Origin: Flavipsychrobacter sp.
Lineage (GTDB): Bacteria > Bacteroidota > Bacteroidia > Chitinophagales > Chitinophagaceae
Assembly (NCBI GenBank): GCA_016786565.1
Contig: JAEUVY010000080.1
Location: 1 to 64,000 of the forward strand
DNA length: 64,000 nucleotides
Reading direction: 5' to 3'
The notes under the pieces were generated by a model, which worked only from the letters and a program-made list of their open reading frames with translations, was not told the DNA's origin and ran no database searches. Position numbers and translations under genes: made by a program. This document shows positions 54,546 to 61,427 of this stretch, piece by piece; the stretch's first letter is position 1; each line of letters begins with the position of its first letter.

Positions 54546-54988
54546 TACGATTGTTTTCTCATGTCAATGAACAATTGATCTCCCTGCACCGTGACCGGGA
54601 AGCTGCGCAGCGGCCGTGTAGCCGGTGCCTCGGTGGCATTGCCCCATTTATCGAACGAACTGCCATGGGCGGGGCAGGTGAGCCGGTCGCCCGATACCTG
54701 CAACTCTGCACCCTGATGCGTGCAGCTCATCAGTACTGCGCTGTACTTGTCGTTCTCTATGTGATAGATACAAACAGGGAAGAGCAGATCATCGTGCTTC
54801 ATCACTACATAAGGCCGTTTACCCTCCTTTCCGTCAAATGCCGACAAGGGCACCTGCATACCATCGGGCATTCGCGCGCCCTTCACATAGGTTGTAGTGG
54901 CACAGCTCTGCAACATTGCCGCGCCAAAGGCCATACCAATACAGGCAATACAGCCTGTGCGTAAAAATTCTTTTCTATCCATGATCAT
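54545..54988 (-). CDS. Rieske [2Fe-2S] lipoprotein
   Basis: A 147-residue protein with an N-terminal leader (RKEFLRTGCIACIGMAFGAAMLQSC, lipobox LQSC at C29) and Rieske motifs C89-T-H91 and C105-PA-H108 (CTHQG and CPAHGSSF). An alternative start two codons later fits too. It is a periplasmic or outer-membrane electron carrier. It overlaps the upstream di-heme oxidoreductase gene by four bases. Confidence 0.93.
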   Translation of the reverse strand: MIMDRKEFLRTGCIACIGMAFGAAMLQSCATTTYVKGARMPDGMQVPLSAFDGKEGKRPYVVMKHDDLLFPVCIYHIENDKYSAVLMSCTHQGAELQVSGDRLTCPAHGSSFDKWGNATEAPATRPLRSFPVTVQGDQLFIDMRKQS

Positions 54989-56178
54989 AGACTTTCCAGA
55001 AACACCAACATCAGCGCTTTGTCTGTTTCAGTTAATGCCTCAAAATTGTTCCTGCTTTTTGTTGCTTCGCCGCCGTGCAGCAATATGGCATCGGCTATGC
55101 TGTGCGCCCGCCCATCATGCAGCAGGAAATACTTACCCCCCTGTGAATTCTTAGACAGTCCCAATCCCCACAAGGCAGGCGTGCGCCATTCGGCAGTTGT
55201 GGCGGTCCCTTCGGTGTATCCATCGTCAAGGCCGGGGCCCATATCGTGCAGTAGCATATCGGTATAGGGATAGATTTTCACTTTTGCCAGTGGGGCTATC
55301 GGCGAGTTGCCGGTGGTCAGCTCAGGCGTGTGGCACTTGCCGCAGCCCGCATTCAGGAACAACTCCTTACCCCTCATTACATCGGCATCGGCAGCATTCC
55401 GCTGCAAGGGAGCTTTCAGCGTGCGCAGGTAGAACACAACATCCAGTATCGTCTGCTCACTCACCTCAGGCGCTATGTTCTGACCGGTATATACATCTCG
55501 CGGTTCATAAACAGACGTGATACCCATGTCCTGATTGTAGGCACCGGCTGTCTGCTGGAACAGGTCGTGCGCGCCGGCTTTCTTGCCAAACCGCCCGGTA
55601 CACTTGCCCCCTCTCAAAATGCTGCCTTCCACGGGTTGTACATATTCCTTCAACTCTACCCAGTTCACCACTCCGCTTATGCCGTCACCGTCGGCATCAT
55701 CGGGGTCGGCCATAGCCATTAGGGTTGCATCGGGCACGGCCTCCAGAAAACCCATTCCGGTATTGGCCGGCGGCAGGAATTTTGAGAATGTGGCTCCGGC
55801 AGGTACTTGTTCGGGTTGATGACCGGGTAGCGCACGGTCCTGCAATTGCGGTGCGCCCAGTGCCATGAATTTATTTCCTGTGCTATCGGTTTGCCCGAAC
55901 CGGGTGAGGGTCGTAAAAGGGTGCCCCTTCCCATCGCCTGCATGGCACGCGCCGCAGGAAGCCGCCACAAACAGCGGTCCTAACCCGGTCTCGCGCGTGA
56001 AGATCTCGTTGTTGAACGCGCGATCGCCCCGCAAAAACGACATTTTCTGATCGGCACTCAACCCATCCACCATGCCGTCCAGCACTTCATTATCAGCGGG
56101 TGCGGCCGGTTGCAACTTTCTGCAGGAAAGTGCGATCGTCACGCACAGGCCCACGAAAATGAAAATGTATTTTTTCAT
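54985..56178 (-). CDS. Di-heme oxidoreductase (DUF1111/thiol oxidoreductase-like) lipoprotein
   Basis: A 397-residue protein with lipobox ALSC (C19) and two heme c motifs, C75-GA-CH79 and C279-GK-CH283. The body matches the DUF1111/di-heme oxidoreductase family (GLGPLFVAASCGACHAGDGKG, FGKKAGAHDLFQQTAGAYNQDMGI, EWRTPALWGLGLS). Members of this family occur in iron-uptake gene groups with imelysins and have been called thiol oxidoreductases; the real substrate is not established. It is the first gene of an operon with the Rieske and porin genes. The promoter contains a 26-bp palindrome. Confidence 0.92.
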   Translation of the reverse strand: MKKYIFIFVGLCVTIALSCRKLQPAAPADNEVLDGMVDGLSADQKMSFLRGDRAFNNEIFTRETGLGPLFVAASCGACHAGDGKGHPFTTLTRFGQTDSTGNKFMALGAPQLQDRALPGHQPEQVPAGATFSKFLPPANTGMGFLEAVPDATLMAMADPDDADGDGISGVVNWVELKEYVQPVEGSILRGGKCTGRFGKKAGAHDLFQQTAGAYNQDMGITSVYEPRDVYTGQNIAPEVSEQTILDVVFYLRTLKAPLQRNAADADVMRGKELFLNAGCGKCHTPELTTGNSPIAPLAKVKIYPYTDMLLHDMGPGLDDGYTEGTATTAEWRTPALWGLGLSKNSQGGKYFLLHDGRAHSIADAILLHGGEATKSRNNFEALTETDKALMLVFLESL

Positions 56179-56195
56179 ATCTAAAATTCAACATG

Positions 56196-56226
56196 GCAAA
56201 AGTAATTTATTAGGTATACCTAACAA
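56196..56226 (-). promoter_or_regulatory. Promoter of the di-heme oxidoreductase operon
   Basis: Minus strand: TTG (56226-56224), 19-base spacer, TACTTTTGC (56204-56196); exact Bacteroidota form, 18 bp from the start codon. Confidence 0.85.
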
Positions 56227-56229
56227 ATT
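56204..56229. promoter_or_regulatory. 26-bp palindromic operator, DtxR-like
   Basis: AATTTATTAGGTA pairs with TACCTAACAAATT, with 12 of 13 pairs matching and the perfect core TTAGGTATACCTAA (56210-56223). It fills the spacer between the -33 TTG and the -7 box of the operon. The core resembles DtxR/IdeR-family metal-repressor boxes (TTAGG ... CCTAA). Confidence 0.7.
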
Positions 56230-56308
56230 TATTTTTACACGGCATCAACATGACTGTTTTTGACGTATTTGGAAGAGTGCCTACCTTTACGCCTTAAAAA
56301 TCTCCCTA

Positions 56309-56701
56309 ATGACCAGACTCCGTCTCCTTATTGCTGCTACGTTCATCTCGCTTTCTGCAGCGGCACAAACCGACACCAAAAAAGCGTTTGATCATGCCGC
56401 GGAATTTCCGGGTGGGTTGCAGGGACTGCAGGATTATCTGCGTATTTCCATGCGCTACCCAGAAAAAGCAAAAAATGAAAAAGCCGAAGGCCGCGTACAA
56501 GTGCGTTTTGATGTGAATGAGAACGGAAGTGTAGGTGCCATCACTGTGATGAATTCCATTCATCCGTCGCTGGACAGCGAGGCAGTAAGGGTGGTAAAGT
56601 CTATGCCCAACTGGAAACCCGCTACACTTGACAATAAGAACATTAAGGTATCCATGGTCCTTCCGGTGGTATTCGCGCTCGATGACAAAAAGGCAAAATA
56701 A
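56309..56701 (+). CDS. TonB C-terminal-domain protein
   Basis: A 130-residue exported protein (signal peptide ending SAAAQ). The mature part is a TonB C-terminal-type domain: FPGGLQGLQDYLRISMRYPEKAKNEKAEGRVQVRFDVNENGSVGAITVMNSIHPSLDSEAVRVVKSMPNWKPA. There is no N-terminal TM anchor or Pro-rich linker, so it may not be a true TonB. Function unknown. Confidence 0.85.
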   Translation: MTRLRLLIAATFISLSAAAQTDTKKAFDHAAEFPGGLQGLQDYLRISMRYPEKAKNEKAEGRVQVRFDVNENGSVGAITVMNSIHPSLDSEAVRVVKSMPNWKPATLDNKNIKVSMVLPVVFALDDKKAK

Positions 56702-56791
56702 GCCACCACACTGCATCAGGTTGTTATAATATTGCCAAACTGACCGCTCTGTCGTTCTCTTTTTGTTATTTTGCACATATTTCAGTCGCTT

Positions 56792-57739
56792 ATGAAAATT
56801 TCAAAAGAAGTAAAAACGGGTACGCTGGTTGTAACGGCTATCGTTGTTTTCTTCGCCGGTTTCTACTTCCTTAAGGGTTCTGACCTGTTTTCAAACGACA
56901 AGGAATATTACTGTTATTTCCCATCCGTAGACGGACTGCAAAAATCAACATTCATTCAGATAAAAGGATTGAATGTTGGCCAGGTGACCAATATGGAACT
57001 GGCAGGCGACAAGGGTGTGAAAGTGACACTCTCGGTTGCGAACAAAACTCAGATCCCTTCCGGCACTATAGCCACCCTTGCTCAGTCAGACCTGTTGGGC
57101 TCCAAAATCATTCGTCTGGATCTTGGCGAAGGGCCGGGCGTGGAACAAAAAGGCGCAATACTGCAAGCACGCAAAGACGGTGGCGCTATTGATAAGATAT
57201 CAGGAGAGTTGACCCCTCGCCTCGAGGAACTGAAGATAACCATCATCGCGTTCAACAACGCGCTCAACAATATCAACTCCATTGTTGGCCCCGACAATCA
57301 GGCGGCCATTACCGCTGCCATACAGTCGCTCAAAGCTACATCAGAAAATGTGGCGCGCCTCTCAGACGCGCTCAACAAAGAAAGCGGACAGATCACGGGT
57401 ATCATCCGCAACACCAATAGCATTACCGGCAATCTTGCCAAAAGCAACGACTCCATTCAGCGCATCATAGCCAATACCAGCAAGATCACCGGTCAGTTGG
57501 CTAATGCGCCTATACAAAAAACTATAACTGATCTGCAGAAAACCACTGCACAGCTTCAGGGCATCATGGACAAGGTTAACAACAACCAGGGTTCTTTGGG
57601 TATGCTGGTGAATGACAAAGAATTGTACAACAATATGAACAAGTCGTTGAAGTCTGTTACTGAGCTTACCAACGACCTCAAGGCTCGTCCCGGCCGCTAC
57701 ATTAACGTAAGTGTCTTCGGCGGCAAGAAAAAAGAGTAA
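56792..57739 (+). CDS. MCE-domain (MlaD-like) lipid transport protein
   Basis: A 315-residue protein with an N-terminal TM anchor (TGTLVVTAIVVFFAGFYFLKG) and an MCE/MlaD domain (YYCYFPSVDGLQKSTFIQIKGLNVGQVTNMEL, VTLSVANKTQIPSGTIATLAQSDLLGSKIIRL), then a long helical C-terminal region. MCE proteins form hexamers that pass lipids between membranes. The start is at 56792, the MKISKEVKTG form, seven codons after the longest frame start. No MlaE or MlaF gene is adjacent. Confidence 0.93.
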   Translation: MKISKEVKTGTLVVTAIVVFFAGFYFLKGSDLFSNDKEYYCYFPSVDGLQKSTFIQIKGLNVGQVTNMELAGDKGVKVTLSVANKTQIPSGTIATLAQSDLLGSKIIRLDLGEGPGVEQKGAILQARKDGGAIDKISGELTPRLEELKITIIAFNNALNNINSIVGPDNQAAITAAIQSLKATSENVARLSDALNKESGQITGIIRNTNSITGNLAKSNDSIQRIIANTSKITGQLANAPIQKTITDLQKTTAQLQGIMDKVNNNQGSLGMLVNDKELYNNMNKSLKSVTELTNDLKARPGRYINVSVFGGKKKE

Positions 57740-59673
57740 TGCCTTACAAAACCATCTTCCTTTCTTTTGCACGGCAGCTCAGACCATTGATAATGGCTGT
57801 GGCATTATTGCACTTGCCAACTATGCTGCGCGCGCAGGCACCCAAGGCCGATACAGCGGATAAAATAAAGGTGATATTGGCACAGGCAGGTAAGATGGAG
57901 TTCTTCAAAACCGACAGCGGCTCGTACATAAAGTATGTAGATGATGTCATCATCTATCAGGGTACGGACACACTCTATTGCGATAGTTTGTACAACTTCA
58001 CAGAAAAGAAAAAACTCGAAGCATTCAGTAATGTGCGCATTGCCCAGCAAGGCGGCACAGAAGCAACCTGTGACTATCTGAGGTATCAGTCGGATCTGAA
58101 GCTGGCCCATATGACCGGCAATGTGGGACTTACAGACGGAAAAAACAATCTGTGGTGCGAGGAGCTGGATTATAACCTCAGTACCAAGGTGGGCACCTAT
58201 AACCGCAATGGTACGCTGCAGAGTGACAGCACTATCGTGTCCAGCGAGCGGGGCACTTACGATGTTCGTTTGCACGAGGCGCGCTTTATTGGCAATGTTA
58301 TTGTTTCCGATCCCCGATACCACATAACATCGAAAGACCTGGGGTATAATACCGAAACCAAGGTGGAAACTTTCTTTGCTCACTCAGTGGTCACCAGCGA
58401 TAGCGGTCGTTCTGTACTCACCACATCAAGCGGCACCTACGATAGTAAAAATGTGGTTGCCCACTTTACCGGCCGCTCTTCAATATGGAACGATGGTCAG
58501 TATATTGAAGCGGACTCCATGCAATACGACAAGCTGAGTGGTTACGGTTATGCATTAGGCCAGGTGGTGAGCATTGACACAGCACAACACGCCACCATCT
58601 ATTGCGGGCGGGCCGATTTCTTCAGGCGCAAACGCGTGCTTTGGGCCACCATAAAGCCCGTGGTAGAAATAGCCACCGGCAAGGATACCTTCTATATGCG
58701 GGCCGATACATTCTATTCGGCACCAATGGTAAAAGTACCGGGCCGCGCATTCCGCATGCCGGAGGACCTTCCCGAAGTATCTGCAAAAGACACCGTACGC
58801 ACAATTGACAGTACGGTTGCCCCAAAACCCGCAGCAACAAAGCCTGCTGAAGGCAGCAAGGGCAAACGCGGCAGAAGTAAGAAAGTTGTGACCGACTCAA
58901 CAACAGTTGAAATTGTAACAAAACCGGTGATACACGATAGTATGTGGATCGTTCCGGATGTAAAATACCGCCTTGCCGACTTCTACCGCGATACCGGCCG
59001 AAAGGTAATACAGTCAGCTACAACCACGCCTCCGCCAAAGAAGAGGAAGAAAAACCAGCACTTGTCCCCTGCCGTGGACACTACTGACGGAGACACAACC
59101 GCTCCGGTATTTTTCACCGGCTATCATCACGTCCTAATTTTCTCAGATTCGCTGCAGGCACGCTGCGACAGCGTTACGTTCACCCGATGCGATTCAGTGG
59201 TGCGCATGATCAACGAGCCGATCGCATGGTCGCGTGGCAGCCAGATAACCGGTGACACTATTTATATGCAGCTGGACAGTAGCAGTGTGCGAAGCATGTA
59301 TGTGCCCGACAACTCTTTTGTGGTCTCCCGCACGGGTCCCGAACAGGCCGATCTTTTTGATCAGGTGCAGGGCAAAACACTCACAGCATTCTTCAAGGAT
59401 AACAACATCCGCAAAATGATCGTGCACCCTGACGCACAATCCATCTACTTCACCAAGGACGATAACGGTGCGTACATGGGCCTCAGCCAGGCCAATGCGG
59501 AGATGATGCGCATCTATTTCGGCGAGGAAAAGATCAGCAAGATCAAGTACATCAAGAACGTGCAGAACGTGATGACGCCCATGGAACAGGTGGATCTGCC
59601 CAACGCGCGACTCAGCCGTTTTAAATGGCTGTACAAAGAGCGTCCGCAATCAAAAGAAGAATTGTTCCGATAA
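57739..59673 (+). CDS. OstA-like (LptA-domain) protein
   Basis: A 644-residue exported protein (signal ending LRAQA) with LptA/OstA-type repeats (VDDVIIYQGTDTLYCDSLYNFTEKKKLEAFSNVRI, YNRNGTLQSDSTIVSS). A basic Pro/Ala/Lys-rich insert interrupts it after residue ~360 (APKPAATKPAEGSKGK). Members act in lipopolysaccharide export in the periplasm. The start codon shares one base with the stop of the MCE gene (TAATG), suggesting translational coupling. Confidence 0.9.
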   Translation: MPYKTIFLSFARQLRPLIMAVALLHLPTMLRAQAPKADTADKIKVILAQAGKMEFFKTDSGSYIKYVDDVIIYQGTDTLYCDSLYNFTEKKKLEAFSNVRIAQQGGTEATCDYLRYQSDLKLAHMTGNVGLTDGKNNLWCEELDYNLSTKVGTYNRNGTLQSDSTIVSSERGTYDVRLHEARFIGNVIVSDPRYHITSKDLGYNTETKVETFFAHSVVTSDSGRSVLTTSSGTYDSKNVVAHFTGRSSIWNDGQYIEADSMQYDKLSGYGYALGQVVSIDTAQHATIYCGRADFFRRKRVLWATIKPVVEIATGKDTFYMRADTFYSAPMVKVPGRAFRMPEDLPEVSAKDTVRTIDSTVAPKPAATKPAEGSKGKRGRSKKVVTDSTTVEIVTKPVIHDSMWIVPDVKYRLADFYRDTGRKVIQSATTTPPPKKRKKNQHLSPAVDTTDGDTTAPVFFTGYHHVLIFSDSLQARCDSVTFTRCDSVVRMINEPIAWSRGSQITGDTIYMQLDSSSVRSMYVPDNSFVVSRTGPEQADLFDQVQGKTLTAFFKDNNIRKMIVHPDAQSIYFTKDDNGAYMGLSQANAEMMRIYFGEEKISKIKYIKNVQNVMTPMEQVDLPNARLSRFKWLYKERPQSKEELFR

Positions 59674-59677
59674 CAGT

Positions 59678-60955
59678 CTACGCGAATATAGCCAGCGTGT
59701 AGTCCTTTTTGCCTTTCTGAAGCAAAACGTACTTTCCGTTCAGCAAATGATCGGTGGTCAGCTTCTGGTCGGCAGCAGTTACCTTTTCTTTGTTGATGCT
59801 GATGCCGCCACCCTGCACCATCTTGCGCGCTTCACCCTTTGATGCAAACACGCCTGACTCGGCGAGGAAAGTAACGAGATCAATACCTTCTTTGAGCTGA
59901 TCGGCACTACCGGTCACCTGTTTCACACCGTCCATTACCTCCAGCAACTGACGCTCAGACAATTCACGCAGCACTTCTACCGAAGACTGACCGAAGAGGA
60001 TATCTGACGCCTTTTTAGCGAATGCAAGATCTTCCTCGCTGTGCACCATGATGGTCATTTCATCTGCCAGTGCCTTCTGCAACTGACGCAGATGAGGAGC
60101 GGCCTCGTGTGCTGCTATCATTTCTTTTATTTCTGCCACCGACCTGAATGAAAATATCAGACTCATCTTGGCAGCATCGGCATCGGGCAGGTTCAACCAG
60201 AACTGGTAGAACAGATAGGGTGATGTACGCTCTCTGTCGAGCCACACATTGCCTCCCTCCGACTTACCAAACTTGCTGCCGTCACTCTTTGTAATGAGTT
60301 TGCAGGTGAACGCGAAAGCCTCTCCGCCGGACTTTCTGCGGATCAGCTCAGAACCCGTCACCACGTTACCCCACTGGTCTGCACCGCCCATTTGCAGGCG
60401 CACATTGTGGTGGTTGAACAGATGGTAAAAGTCGTAGCCCTGTATAAGCTGGTAAGTGAATTCAGTGAAAGATATGCCGGTCTCCATGCGCTTCTGCACA
60501 GAGTCTTTGGCTATCATGTAGTTTACGGTGATGTGCTTGCCCACATCCCTTATGAAATCGAGGAAAGAGATATCCTTGAACCAATCGTAATTGTTTACCA
60601 TGACGGCACTGTTGGCAGCACCGCTGCTGAAATCGAGGAAACGCTCCAGTTGTTTTCTGATGCCGGCACAGTTGTACTGCACAGCTTCTATATCCAGCAA
60701 GTTACGCTCGGCCGATTTGCCGCTGGGGTCGCCGACAAGACCGGTGGCACCACCTACAAGGGCATATGGTTTGTGACCCGCACGCTGCAATCGCATCAGC
60801 AATGTTATAGGTAGCAGGCTACCCACATGCAGACTATCGGCAGTAGGGTCAAAACCAACATAGGCCGACACCATTTCCTTGTCCAGCAACTCTTCGGTAC
60901 CCGGCATTATGTCCTGCAGCAGGTTACGCTCCCTTAATTCAGCTATTAAACTCAT
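59678..60955 (-). CDS. tyrS: Tyrosyl-tRNA synthetase
   Basis: A 425-residue class I enzyme: [19 protein letters not shown] (HIGH-type motif HVGS), [25 protein letters not shown] and KFGKSEGG (KMSKS-type loop), with a C-terminal S4 RNA-binding domain ([22 protein letters not shown]). The cognate tRNA-Tyr gene is at 10523-10606. Confidence 0.97.
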   Translation of the reverse strand: MSLIAELRERNLLQDIMPGTEELLDKEMVSAYVGFDPTADSLHVGSLLPITLLMRLQRAGHKPYALVGGATGLVGDPSGKSAERNLLDIEAVQYNCAGIRKQLERFLDFSSGAANSAVMVNNYDWFKDISFLDFIRDVGKHITVNYMIAKDSVQKRMETGISFTEFTYQLIQGYDFYHLFNHHNVRLQMGGADQWGNVVTGSELIRRKSGGEAFAFTCKLITKSDGSKFGKSEGGNVWLDRERTSPYLFYQFWLNLPDADAAKMSLIFSFRSVAEIKEMIAAHEAAPHLRQLQKALADEMTIMVHSEEDLAFAKKASDILFGQSSVEVLRELSERQLLEVMDGVKQVTGSADQLKEGIDLVTFLAESGVFASKGEARKMVQGGGISINKEKVTAADQKLTTDHLLNGKYVLLQKGKKDYTLAIFA

Positions 60956-60974
60956 TGTTCAGATATAGAATGCG

Positions 60975-60983
60975 GCAAAAATA
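60975..60983 (-). promoter_or_regulatory. tyrS promoter -7 element
   Basis: Minus strand TATTTTTGC, about 20 bp upstream of the tyrS start. Confidence 0.65.
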
Positions 60984-60998
60984 GCATTTTTCTATACC

Positions 60999-61379
60999 CT
61001 ACGAATTACATATCGCCACAATATTATCAAACGCCTTCTCATCCTTGATCACATATTGTGTTGCACCCTTGTTTATGGACTGCAATGCGACACTATACGC
61101 GTCCTGGCTTGAGAACAACACCACCGGTATGTCGCGGTTCAGCTTTTTGATCGCATCCAGTATCGCCATACCATTAGCGGCCTCCTTCTGCACCGAGTTC
61201 AGGTTGTAGTCCAGAATGATCACGTCGGGCTGCATCCTCAGGTTCCTGATACACTCCTCGCCTGTAGTAAAAACGTGGATCTCGTGCAGCGTGTTTCTTG
61301 TAAGATGATCTTCCAGAGCCATTGCCATCATGTCATCATCATCTACAATGAATATCTTCTTTACCATTTTCTTATTCAT
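60999..61379 (-). CDS. Single-domain response regulator
   Basis: A 126-residue CheY-like receiver (FIVDDDDMMAMALEDHL; phospho-acceptor D57 in VIILDYNL; conserved Thr/Ser and Lys in LFSSQDAY and VIKDEK) without an output domain. A start at M5 is equally possible. It lies 48 bp downstream of a hybrid kinase gene, so it could be its phosphorelay partner. Confidence 0.9.
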   Translation of the reverse strand: MNKKMVKKIFIVDDDDMMAMALEDHLTRNTLHEIHVFTTGEECIRNLRMQPDVIILDYNLNSVQKEAANGMAILDAIKKLNRDIPVVLFSSQDAYSVALQSINKGATQYVIKDEKAFDNIVAICNS

Positions 61380-61427
61380 AATGCGCAGTTTATTTGGGGT
61401 ATACGGATCGGATCCGACTAAACGAAT

